15,137 bases of DNA from positions 1 to 15,137 of the forward strand of contig CALVHJ010000022.1 in NCBI GenBank assembly GCA_944327425.1, in the 5' to 3' direction. This DNA is from an uncultured Bacilli bacterium (GTDB lineage Bacteria; Bacillota_I; Bacilli_A; RF39; UBA660). Of the stretch, positions 1 to 6,596 are shown piece after piece. The notes under the pieces are model-generated. The model did no database searches. It was not told where the DNA came from and saw only the letters and a list, made by a program, of their open reading frames with translations. How positions within the stretch are numbered: the stretch's first letter is position 1; each line of letters begins with the position of its first letter. The translations under genes and the position numbers were made by a program.

Positions 1-83
1 AAGTCTTTTAATATTTCTTCCTTACTAAAAATATATTTAAAACATACATTATCAGTAAGATTTACAAATGTTTTTGTGGGCAT
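1..83 (-). CDS. Rpn/PD-(D/E)XK transposase-like nuclease family protein, N-terminal fragment
   Basis: Only the first 27 codons are in the window; the gene runs off the left edge. The start is ATG at 81-83 (minus), preceded by a strong AGGAAGGAG ribosome binding site at 90-98. The translated start has a threonine-aspartate followed by a Phe-Lys-x-x-Phe motif (TDNVCFKYIF) and then a Lys-Glu-Glu-rich helix start. This matches the usual N-terminus of the Rpn (recombination-promoting nuclease) / PD-(D/E)XK transposase family, which typically reads 'LTD..FK.IFG.EE'. Members are DNA nucleases often found in many copies in gut Firmicutes and Bacteroidetes. The catalytic residues lie outside the window, so the family call rests on a short motif only. 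Confidence 0.55.
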   Translation of the reverse strand, partial: MPTKTFVNLTDNVCFKYIFSKEEILKD

Positions 84-108
84 ATGATACTCCTTCCTAT
101 ATAAATAT

Positions 109-137
109 ATCATAAAGAAAGAGTAACCTTTGTCGAA
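109..137 (-). promoter_or_regulatory. Candidate promoter of the Rpn-like gene
   Basis: Read on the minus strand there is a TTCGAC -35 (132-137), a 17-bp spacer and a TATGAT -10 (109-114), followed by the ribosome binding site and ATG. The -10 has one mismatch to consensus and the -35 is weaker. Confidence 0.45.
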
Positions 138-213
138 TGGAGGTAAGAATTTTTAAAAGTTTTGACGTTTTTCTTTAATGGTTCATAAAAATATTATGCC
201 GTTTATTATATAA

Positions 214-1836
214 TTAATCACTTAATATTTTCTTTAAGAAAATACCGGTATAGGAATTAGGATTTTTAGCTACTTGTTCCGGAGAGCCAGTAGCAACTAT
301 TTCGCCGCCTAGGTTTCCACCTTCAGGACCTAGATCAATAATATAATCTGCTACTTTGATAACATCTAAGTTATGTTCAATTACAATTACGGTATCACCA
401 TTATCAACTATTCTATTTAAGATTTTAAGTAGTTTTTTTATGTCATCACTGTGAAGCCCTGTAGTTGGTTCATCTAAAATGAAAATGCTTTTGCCAGTAG
501 GTTTTTTTTGAAGTTCTTTAGCAAGTTTTACTCGTCCTGCTTCACCACCTGATAGAGTAGGTGCTGGTTGACCTAGTTTGATATATGATAATCCTACTTC
601 GTCCATTACTTTTAATTTGTTATATACTTTAGGTATGTTTTCAAAAAATGGTAATGCTTCGGAGACACGCATATCTAGCACATCGGCAATGTTTTTGCCT
701 TTAAATTTAATAGCAAGGGTTTCTTTATTATATCTTTTACCGCCACAAACGTCACAGGGAACATAAACATCTGGTAAAAAGTGCATTTCGATTTTTTTTA
801 CACCGTCACCCCAGCAGGCTTCACATCTGCCACCTTTTACGTTAAAAGAAAATCTTCCTTTGTCATAACCATGCATTTTCGCTTCTTTAGTATTTGTAAA
901 AACATCTCTGATATCATCAAAAACGCCAACGTAAGTTGCAGGGTTACTTCTGGGAGTTCTACCAATTGCATCTTGGGTAATATGAACTACTTTATCAATG
1001 TTTTCAATTCCTTTTATTTCTTTACAAGCTCCGGGAATTTGTTTAGAACCATTAATTTTTACAGCTAGAGTTTTATAAAGAATTTCGTTAATTAAGGATG
1101 ATTTACCACTTCCGGAAACGCCTGTTACGCATACAAATTTATTTAGCGGAATTTCCACATTAATGTTTTTTAAGTTATGTTCTTTGGCTTTTATTATTTT
1201 TAGTGATTTACCGTTTCCTTTACGACGTTTTTTTGGTACTTCAATTCGTTCTTTTCCTGATAAATAACGTCCGGTTAAAGAGTTTTTGTTTGCCATTACT
1301 TCTTTTGGTGTTCCGGCTGCTATAACATGACCGCCATATTCTCCAGCTCCGGGGCCAATATCAACAAGATAATCAGCAGCAAGCATAGTATCAGTGTCAT
1401 GTTCAACAACGATTAAGGTATTGCCTAAATCACGCATTTCTTGCATAGCTTTAATTAGCTTTTCATTATCTTTTTGATGAAGGCCAATGCTTGGTTCATC
1501 AAGGACATATAAAACGCCTGATAATTTAGAACCAATTTGAGTTGCTAATCTTATTCGTTGAGCCTCACCACCGGATAAGGTGCCAGCACTTCTCGATAAT
1601 GTTAAATATCCTAAACCAACATTGATTAGAAAATCTAGTCTGTTTAATATTTCTTTGGTTACTAAGCCACTAATTTCAACTTGTTCTTTGGTAAGCTTTA
1701 ATTTAGCAATAAAGTCTCTTAACTCTAAGATGCTAAAGTTAGTTACTTCATATATATTTTTTTTATTAATTTTAACAGATAGAACCATATCATTTAATCT
1801 TGCTCCATGGCATTTTGGACAAGGAGATTCAACCAT
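214..1836 (-). CDS. uvrA: UvrA excinuclease ABC subunit A, C-terminal part of a split gene
   Basis: This is the distal 540 codons of UvrA, the ATPase that recognises DNA damage and loads UvrB in nucleotide excision repair. It carries the ABC signature of the first nucleotide-binding domain (LSGGEAQRIRLA, about residues 87-98) and its Walker B (LYVLDEPSIGLH). The second domain is complete: Walker A GVSGSGKS (about 241-248), a Cys4 zinc finger (CEAC...CDVC, about 340-365), signature LSGGEAGRVKLA and Walker B FILDEPTTGLH. The second signature has Gly where Gln is usual (GEAQ to GEAG), and the zinc-finger loop has Trp where Lys or Gln is common. The ATG abuts the TAA that ends the upstream half, so this ORF would need reinitiation or readthrough to be made; I see no good ribosome binding site of its own. 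Together the halves are about 936 residues, normal for UvrA, so nothing but one codon is missing. Confidence 0.93.
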   Translation of the reverse strand: MVESPCPKCHGARLNDMVLSVKINKKNIYEVTNFSILELRDFIAKLKLTKEQVEISGLVTKEILNRLDFLINVGLGYLTLSRSAGTLSGGEAQRIRLATQIGSKLSGVLYVLDEPSIGLHQKDNEKLIKAMQEMRDLGNTLIVVEHDTDTMLAADYLVDIGPGAGEYGGHVIAAGTPKEVMANKNSLTGRYLSGKERIEVPKKRRKGNGKSLKIIKAKEHNLKNINVEIPLNKFVCVTGVSGSGKSSLINEILYKTLAVKINGSKQIPGACKEIKGIENIDKVVHITQDAIGRTPRSNPATYVGVFDDIRDVFTNTKEAKMHGYDKGRFSFNVKGGRCEACWGDGVKKIEMHFLPDVYVPCDVCGGKRYNKETLAIKFKGKNIADVLDMRVSEALPFFENIPKVYNKLKVMDEVGLSYIKLGQPAPTLSGGEAGRVKLAKELQKKPTGKSIFILDEPTTGLHSDDIKKLLKILNRIVDNGDTVIVIEHNLDVIKVADYIIDLGPEGGNLGGEIVATGSPEQVAKNPNSYTGIFLKKILSD

Positions 1837-3024
1837 TTACATTTCAATCCATTCTCGGCGCCAATTGCTAGTTGTTTCAAGATGAAGACGTTCTAGTTTG
1901 TTAATAATTCCTTCGTAATAATCTGAAACGTAACGAACGTTGCCATTTTTAGAAACATATTTAAAATCTATTTTGTCTTTAGAGCCATATAAAATAATAT
2001 CTAATTCGCTTCTAGTATAATCTTTTAATGGCTTATTTATATCAATATGATAATAGTTACAAACAGCAAGTAGTTGAATCATATCGATGTTTTGGTCGTT
2101 ACTAATAGTTTTAATGCCACCTTCTAAAATATTTAAGTTTTTATCGGGCATTAATAGGGTTTCACCAATTTTTAACTTGGTTCCTAATCCTTTACATTCT
2201 TTACAGGCACCATAAGGAGCATTAAAAGAAAATAGTCTTGGTTCTAATTCGGGAATAGAAAAATTACAATGAGGACAAGCATAAGATTCACTCATTAAAA
2301 TTTCTTCTTTACCAATTATATTAATTAATACTTTTCCACTTGCCAGTTTACAGCTAGTTTCGATAGCTTCAAATATTCGACTTCTTTCATCTGTATCTAA
2401 CACAATACGGTCTACAACGACTTCAATATTGTCTTTAATGTTTTTTTCAAGAACAATTTCTTCGTCTAAGCTGTACATTTTACCGTTTACTCGTACTCTT
2501 GAAAAACCATTTTTTCTTAATTCATCAAAAAGATCTTTGTGAGTTCCTTTTTCACCATGGATAACAGGTGCCATTATTTCTAGTTTACTTCCTAATTCTA
2601 AATCCATAATGCGATTAGTCATTTCTTCAATGGACTGTCTTGTTATTGGAATATTGTGTTTAGGACAATAGGGAATACCTATTCTAGCATATAATAGTCT
2701 TAAGTAATCATATATTTCCGTAATAGTTCCAACAGTACTGCGAGGGTTTTTGTTAGTTGTTTTTTGATCTATAGAAATACTTGGACTTAATCCTTCGATG
2801 GAGTCAACATCAGGTTTTTCACTGATACCGATGAATTGTCTTGCATAAGCACTTAGACTTTCAACATATCTTCTTTGGCCTTCGGCAAAAATTGTATCAA
2901 AAGCAAGGGATGATTTACCACTTCCTGATACTCCGGTCATGACTATTAGTTTATTTTTGGGAAGTTCAATATCTATGTTTTTTAAGTTATTTTCTCTAGC
3001 ACCTTTAACTATTATTTTATCCAT
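1837..3024 (-). CDS. uvrA: UvrA excinuclease ABC subunit A, N-terminal part of a split gene
   Basis: These are the first 395 residues of UvrA: Walker A GVSGSGKS at residues 31-38, the following AFDTIFAEGQRRYVESLSAY block, the UvrB-interacting insertion, and the first zinc-binding Cys pairs (CPHC...CKEC). The ORF ends at an in-frame TAA in the conserved segment that in Bacillus reads R-E-x-M-E-K-Y-M-x-E-x-P-C-P; here it reads REWIEM-stop-MVESPCP, so the stop replaces the conserved Tyr with no change in length. I chose ATG at 3024 over an upstream GTG because AAGGAG lies 8 bases before it. The stop splits nucleotide-binding domain I between Walker A and its signature/Walker B, so the fragment alone should not be active. 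A recent nonsense mutation, a natural split gene, or a sequencing error are all possible. Confidence 0.93.
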   Translation of the reverse strand: MDKIIVKGARENNLKNIDIELPKNKLIVMTGVSGSGKSSLAFDTIFAEGQRRYVESLSAYARQFIGISEKPDVDSIEGLSPSISIDQKTTNKNPRSTVGTITEIYDYLRLLYARIGIPYCPKHNIPITRQSIEEMTNRIMDLELGSKLEIMAPVIHGEKGTHKDLFDELRKNGFSRVRVNGKMYSLDEEIVLEKNIKDNIEVVVDRIVLDTDERSRIFEAIETSCKLASGKVLINIIGKEEILMSESYACPHCNFSIPELEPRLFSFNAPYGACKECKGLGTKLKIGETLLMPDKNLNILEGGIKTISNDQNIDMIQLLAVCNYYHIDINKPLKDYTRSELDIILYGSKDKIDFKYVSKNGNVRYVSDYYEGIINKLERLHLETTSNWRREWIEM

Positions 3025-3087
3025 TTTCCTCACTCCTTATTATATATTGTGGATAAGTTTTAAAGTTTTATCACTACGAACGGGATT

Positions 3088-3116
3088 ATTATATCATGCG
3101 AACAAACGTTAGTCAA
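3088..3116 (-). promoter_or_regulatory. uvrA promoter
   Basis: On the minus strand: TTGACT (3111-3116), 17-bp spacer, TATAAT (3088-3093), a near-perfect sigma-A promoter about 65 bp upstream of the uvrA ATG. The SOS box occupies the spacer. Confidence 0.85.
3099..3112. promoter_or_regulatory. LexA/DinR SOS box in the uvrA promoter
   Basis: CGAACAAACGTTAG matches the Bacillus-type LexA consensus CGAACRNRYGTTYG at 13 of 14 positions. It lies between the -35 and -10 of the uvrA promoter, where LexA binding would block RNA polymerase. uvrA is a known SOS gene in Bacillus, which supports the call. It also lies 13 bp upstream of the -35 of the divergent promoter. Confidence 0.85.
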
Positions 3117-3125
3117 GGAAGGAAT

Positions 3126-3154
3126 TTGACAAATAAGCTCTTTTGTGGTATCAT
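3126..3154 (+). promoter_or_regulatory. Promoter of the Big_2 surface protein gene
   Basis: TTGACA (3126-3131), 17-bp spacer, TATCAT (3149-3154). A strong ribosome binding site (AAAGGGGGG) and the ATG at 3183 follow about 20-30 bp downstream. This promoter shows that an upstream in-frame ATG at 3096 is not the real start. Confidence 0.8.
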
Positions 3155-3182
3155 AGCTTGCAAAACCAAAGGGGGGTTTTAT

Positions 3183-4448
3183 ATGTATGAAGAAAAAACT
3201 AGAAGAAAAATTGTTGTTAATTGGAAATCTTTATTAATTAAATTAGCTATTTTGTTAGTAGTTGTATTTATAATTATATGGATTATTTCTTTATTTAATA
3301 GGGATCAAGAAGTTGAATCGAATTTTGGTGTTAATTTTGAGGCAATGCGAAATGCGGCTACAGAGTATTTTACAGGTTCAAGACTACCTAAAGAAATAAA
3401 TGAATCAGTTTTAATTACTTTGGGAGATATGTTTGATCAAAAATTATTGGTTGAATTTCAAGATGAATATGGTAATTCTTGTGATATAAGTAATAGTTAT
3501 GCTGAGGCAACAAAGATAGATGATAGTAATTATCGAATAGAGGTTAGACTCGTTTGTGATAATGAAAGTGATACTGTTATAAATACTGTTGAATATCAAA
3601 GTAATGATGATGAAGTTTTAGATGAAGAGCCAAATGATGATGTAAATAATGAACCAAATGAAGAAGATCCTGATACAGATATAGATGATAATTCATCTGA
3701 TAATAATTCTAACGGAAATAATAATAGTTCCGAAGGAAATAGTAATACTAATAATAATACAAATAATAATTCTGGAAATACTAATAATAATTCTAGTAAT
3801 AACCAAAGTGGAAGTAGTGTCGTTAATGTTACAAGTATCTCTTTAAATTATAAACGTATTACTTTAGATGTTGGGGAATCAAGAAGCGTTGCTCTTTATG
3901 TGTATCCAGCGAATGCTACTAATAAGAAGGCTAGTTGGCAAAGTAGTAATACAAGTATAGCAACAGTATCTAATGGTGTTATAACTGGTCATAGGGCAGG
4001 CACAGTAATTGTTACCGTGACGGTTGGAGGAAAATCAACAACTTTAGAAGTAGTTGTAAAAGAAGAGAGTGTAGAAATGACTTGTCGTTATGGCGATGGA
4101 AATTATAATACTAATTATATATTATCTGTTGATTTAAGACGTGATGGATGTGCTGTTAATCCAAATGTTAATTATACTACTAATTTGACAGCAAATGATT
4201 ATATAAGTTTGATCGATGAGCTTAGTAACCTAGGTTTTGATGGAAAAACTTTAAGTTATAGACCGGAATTAGTGGTTGTGAAAAATAATGCTGGTACTGG
4301 GGTGGTTGGGCTCCAATTAAAAATTGAAATTCAAGTTAAGAAGGTTGATCAACCGGCTTTGGTTACAGCTGTATATATAATAAATGCTGATGGCTCACGA
4401 ACATTTTTGATGAATAATGTTTGTGTTAGTGGTGTTTGTATAAGTTAA
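3183..4448 (+). CDS. Membrane-anchored surface protein with a bacterial Ig-like (Big_2) domain
   Basis: A 421-residue protein. It has a short basic cytoplasmic tail (EKTRRKIVVNWK), one hydrophobic segment at about residues 16-38, and no cleavage site I trust, so it is probably an N-in/C-out signal anchor. An extracellular domain (about 45-135; 'AATEYFTGSRLPKEI', 'LGDMFDQKLL', two Cys) is of a kind that recurs in secreted proteins of uncultured Bacilli. Then comes a low-complexity linker, first Asp/Glu-rich and then Asn/Ser-rich (about 145-215), and a Big_2 domain (about 216-300) with the typical 'TSISLNYKRITLDVGES...WQSSNTSIATVSNGVITGHRAGTVIVTV' pattern broken over its strands. The C-terminal ~120 residues contain four Cys and match no family I recognise. 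The start is fixed by the ribosome binding site and promoter. It is transcribed divergently from uvrA and is likely monocistronic. The precise role is unknown; attachment or wall interaction is inference. Confidence 0.85.
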   Translation: MYEEKTRRKIVVNWKSLLIKLAILLVVVFIIIWIISLFNRDQEVESNFGVNFEAMRNAATEYFTGSRLPKEINESVLITLGDMFDQKLLVEFQDEYGNSCDISNSYAEATKIDDSNYRIEVRLVCDNESDTVINTVEYQSNDDEVLDEEPNDDVNNEPNEEDPDTDIDDNSSDNNSNGNNNSSEGNSNTNNNTNNNSGNTNNNSSNNQSGSSVVNVTSISLNYKRITLDVGESRSVALYVYPANATNKKASWQSSNTSIATVSNGVITGHRAGTVIVTVTVGGKSTTLEVVVKEESVEMTCRYGDGNYNTNYILSVDLRRDGCAVNPNVNYTTNLTANDYISLIDELSNLGFDGKTLSYRPELVVVKNNAGTGVVGLQLKIEIQVKKVDQPALVTAVYIINADGSRTFLMNNVCVSGVCIS

Positions 4449-4456
4449 CGATTAAT

Positions 4457-4489
4457 TAAAAAACTGTTAGCAGGGCTAGCAGTTTTTTT
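4457..4489. terminator. Bidirectional rho-independent terminator
   Basis: The stem pairs CTGTTAGC with GCTAGCAG (one G-U pair) around an AGG loop. It is flanked by an A-run on the left and a T-run on the right, so it can end transcription of the surface protein gene (+) and of the convergent small gene (-). Confidence 0.85.
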
Positions 4490-4527
4490 GAGAGTGAAAT
4501 TTCAAGGAGTGTATCTATAAAGAAATA

Positions 4528-4725
4528 TTAGTTTTGCACTTTTTCTTTCTCTTCCTCACCAGTTCCATAGATACAGGCTTCGATCATACTAATTACGACG
4601 TTGTTAAAAGAGGTACCGTGTTCTTTAGCTATTTTTTCTACTTCTTTTAACAAATCATCTTTAATATATAAAGATTTATAACTAGCTGGATCTTTTTGCC
4701 GTGTTTGTCTAATTACAAAATCCAT
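4528..4725 (-). CDS. Small ribbon-helix-helix (CopG/Arc-like) protein
   Basis: A 65-residue protein. After a basic N-terminal stretch (FVIRQTRQKDPASYK) it has the outline of a ribbon-helix-helix DNA-binding fold: a short strand (SLYIKD), a first helix (DLLKEVEKIAKEHG), the usual turn with Ser (TSFNN) and a second helix (VVISMIEACI), then a charged tail. Such proteins are DNA-binding repressors or antitoxins. No toxin gene lies next to it; the neighbours are a convergent surface protein gene and the divergent tsaE. ATG at 4725 is chosen over an in-frame GTG two codons earlier because GAGG sits at the right distance. The family assignment is by pattern only, with no detectable specific homologue. 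Confidence 0.6.
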   Translation of the reverse strand: MDFVIRQTRQKDPASYKSLYIKDDLLKEVEKIAKEHGTSFNNVVISMIEACIYGTGEEEKEKVQN

Positions 4726-4835
4726 TTTCACACCTCATATATATTTTAATATGTTTTAAAAATATAATAAAGAATAGAATTTTCTAATATATTTTTATAT
4801 GAGAATAATTATTTTGTCAAATAGGCAAAAAGGTG

Positions 4836-4865
4836 TTGTATAAAACTTGCTTATTCTGATATAAT
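4836..4865 (+). promoter_or_regulatory. Candidate promoter of the tsa operon
   Basis: TTGTAT (4836-4841), 18-bp spacer, TATAAT (4860-4865). The predicted transcript would begin near 4872, right at the AGGTGA ribosome binding site of tsaE, so the leader would be very short. Confidence 0.6.
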
Positions 4866-4882
4866 AGCCTTAGGTGAGTGAT

Positions 4883-5332
4883 ATGAATTATAAGTTTACA
4901 TCAAAAAGTGTTCGAGATACACTCCTTTTGGCAGAAAATATTGAAAGTGAGAAATTTCCGGGAATGGTAATTTGTCTTAATGGTGAACTTGGAAGTGGGA
5001 AAACTGTTTTTGTTAAAGGTTTTGCGGCTTCTTTGGGATTAGAGGATAATATTACTTCACCAACATTTACTATTGTTAAAGAATATGTTAGTGGGGAGAT
5101 GCCTCTTTATCATATGGATGTTTATCGAATTTTAGATAACGAGGATTTTGGAATAGAAGATTATTTTAATAAAGATGGTGTTTGTATTATAGAGTGGGCA
5201 GAGCTTATAGAAGATAGGTTGCCAGAAGAAAGACTTGACATTAATTTTAAAATAATTGATGAGAATACGAGAGTTTTAGTGTTTGTTCCTCATGGTGAAG
5301 TATATGAAGAACTTTGCAATGCTGTTTTATAA
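4883..5332 (+). CDS. tsaE: tRNA threonylcarbamoyladenosine biosynthesis protein TsaE
   Basis: A 149-residue P-loop ATPase that joins TsaB and TsaD in making the t6A modification at A37 of ANN-decoding tRNAs. Walker A is GELGSGKT (residues 34-41), followed by the family signature TSPTFTIVKEY, the HMDVYR strand and the IEWAE Walker-B-like motif. Length is normal for TsaE. ATG at 4883 fits the AGGTGA ribosome binding site; an in-frame GTG at 4874 is a weaker alternative. It is the first gene of the cluster tsaE-tsaB-rimI-(antitoxin-fic)-tsaD. tsaE with tsaB and rimI is a common Firmicutes arrangement. A short hairpin with an interrupted T-run follows it. Confidence 0.93.
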   Translation: MNYKFTSKSVRDTLLLAENIESEKFPGMVICLNGELGSGKTVFVKGFAASLGLEDNITSPTFTIVKEYVSGEMPLYHMDVYRILDNEDFGIEDYFNKDGVCIIEWAELIEDRLPEERLDINFKIIDENTRVLVFVPHGEVYEELCNAVL

Positions 5333-5358
5333 GCTCACTTTTTAAGTGGGTTTTGTTT
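5332..5358 (+). terminator. Weak terminator or attenuator between tsaE and tsaB
   Basis: CTCACTT pairs with AAGTGGG (one G-T pair) around a three-base loop, followed by TTTTGTTTT. It lies inside an apparent operon, so it probably reduces rather than stops downstream transcription. Confidence 0.5.
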
Positions 5359-5375
5359 TCGAAAGGATGAGTGGT

Positions 5376-5930
5376 ATGTATACACTTTATATTGATACTC
5401 ATTATATGGAGTTAGTTTTAGCTTTATTTAAAGATGGAGTTATTAAAGATAAGATAGTAAGAAAAGATGGTAGACATTCGGAATATGTGGTAAATTCTTT
5501 AAAGGAATTGCTTCAAAATAATAATATTGATATTTCTTCAATAAATGAAGTTATTGTTATTAATGGTCCTGGGTCTTTTACAGGAGTTAGAATAGGATGT
5601 GTTATAGCTAAAATTATTAGTTATACTAAGAATATTCCTTTAAAGGCGTTATCATATTTACAAGCTTTAGCTTTGAATTATGAACATAAAGTTAAGGTGG
5701 GGATAAGTGATAGAAATGGAGTCTTTGTAGGATGTTTTGATGAATGTCATAATTTAATAGGAGATTATTATTATATTAATAATAAAGATGTAAGTAATTT
5801 TAATGATATATATATTGATGGTGATGTTGATTTAAATAAGGTTTATTTGTATATGAAAAAAGAGGCTATGATCAATCCTCATTTACTTAAACCTATTTAT
5901 GTTAAGAGAATTGAGGTAGAAAATGGTTAG
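5376..5930 (+). CDS. tsaB: tRNA threonylcarbamoyladenosine biosynthesis protein TsaB
   Basis: A 184-residue ASKHA-fold protein that dimerises with TsaD as the inactive scaffold partner in t6A synthesis. The hallmark INGPGSFTGVRIG segment is present, and the N-terminus (YTLYIDTHYMELVLALF) matches the first strand of the family, where 'LaIDTS' is usual; here Thr-His replaces Thr-Ser. The C-terminal half is shorter than in Bacillus TsaB (around 220-230 residues), keeping mainly the N-terminal lobe used for TsaD contact. The start is ATG at 5376 because AAAGGA lies eight bases upstream; earlier in-frame starts have no such site. The stop overlaps the start of the next gene by eight bases, so the two are translationally coupled. 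Confidence 0.9.
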   Translation: MYTLYIDTHYMELVLALFKDGVIKDKIVRKDGRHSEYVVNSLKELLQNNNIDISSINEVIVINGPGSFTGVRIGCVIAKIISYTKNIPLKALSYLQALALNYEHKVKVGISDRNGVFVGCFDECHNLIGDYYYINNKDVSNFNDIYIDGDVDLNKVYLYMKKEAMINPHLLKPIYVKRIEVENG

Positions 5931-6348
5931 ATATGCAAATGTTTATGATATACCGAGAATAAATGAATTGGGTAGTTTGCTAAATGATAATTTTAGGATG
6001 GTAAATAATATTAATGAAATGCTAGAAGATAAGTATTCAAAAGTATTAGTTTATGAAGAAGATGATATGGTTGTGGGGTTTATTACAGCTACGGATTTAA
6101 AAGAGACTTGTGATATATTAAGTTTAGTGGTTGATCCTAAGTATAGGAATAAGATGGTTGCTACTAATCTTTTAGATTATCTTATAAGTGAATTAGATGA
6201 GAATTTGAAGTTAATAACTTTAGAAGTAGCATCTAAAAATATTGCAGCAATAAAGTTATATGAAAAGTTTGGTTTTGAAGTAGTTAATGTTAGAAAGAAT
6301 TATTATAAAGATGATGATGCTTATTTGATGGCAAGAGAAAGTGAATAG
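5923..6348 (+). CDS. rimI: GNAT-family N-acetyltransferase, RimI-like
   Basis: A 141-residue GNAT enzyme. By family and position (tsaB-rimI-tsaD) it is the RimI-type protein N-terminal acetyltransferase, which in E. coli acetylates ribosomal protein S18. It has the strand-beta4 block LSLVVDPKYR, the following helix (ATNLLDYLISEL), LEVASKNIAAIKLYEKFGFEVV and a C-terminal strand, as in RimI. The acetyl-CoA pyrophosphate loop is normally R-x-x-G-x-G/A; here it is RNKMVA, with Met in place of the first Gly, so cofactor binding may be altered. It overlaps tsaB by eight bases and is followed after only two bases by the antitoxin ATG. The substrate cannot be read from sequence, and the gene symbol rests on context and similarity. 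Confidence 0.8.
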   Translation: MVRYANVYDIPRINELGSLLNDNFRMVNNINEMLEDKYSKVLVYEEDDMVVGFITATDLKETCDILSLVVDPKYRNKMVATNLLDYLISELDENLKLITLEVASKNIAAIKLYEKFGFEVVNVRKNYYKDDDAYLMARESE

Positions 6349-6350
6349 TA

Positions 6351-6596
6351 ATGCTAAATAAAGTGATTTATGATATAATATTACGTATGAGGGAAAGTGA
6401 TCTTGTGGATAATAAAAAAATTAATGATAAAATAATTCAAGAAAAAATAAGAAAAGTAGATGGTGCGATGGCTCAAGAAGGTATGCCTTTGACCAAAGAT
6501 ATTAAGAAGAGACTTTATAATTGTATAATTGGTAAGTCAACTACAGAAATGGAACGTAAAAAGATTATAGAAAAGTATAGAGGAATTTATGGGTAA
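6351..6596 (+). CDS. VbhA-type antitoxin of a Fic toxin-antitoxin pair
   Basis: An 81-residue helical protein matching the VbhA antitoxin pattern. It has a helix with the inhibitory Glu-Gly (AMAQEGM, residues 39-45), then PLTKDIKKRLYNCIIGKSTT and a last helix ending in IIEKYRG, like the family's '..EG..ps....l..w..Ge.s..E....i...yg'. In class I Fic modules the antitoxin helix carries (S/T)xxxE(G/N), and its Glu blocks ATP binding by the toxin. Here the Ser/Thr position is Ala (AxxxEG), a departure from the motif. It starts two bases after rimI and overlaps the fic gene by eight bases, so it is probably translated through coupling; its own ribosome binding site is weak. Confidence 0.78.
   Translation: MLNKVIYDIILRMRESDLVDNKKINDKIIQEKIRKVDGAMAQEGMPLTKDIKKRLYNCIIGKSTTEMERKKIIEKYRGIYG

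Noticed and set aside
1837..1839. TAA recoded as Tyr genome-wide, to explain the uvrA stop
   Set aside because: Many other genes here (for example rplK, tsaD, tsaE, fic) end in TAA at their expected ends.
578..1885. Plus-strand ORFs opposite uvrA
   Set aside because: Shadows of uvrA; translations show no domain and lack start signals.
3096..3182. Upstream ATG extending the Big_2 surface protein by 29 residues
   Set aside because: It would place the start inside the promoter and SOS box; the AAAGGGGGG site serves ATG 3183.
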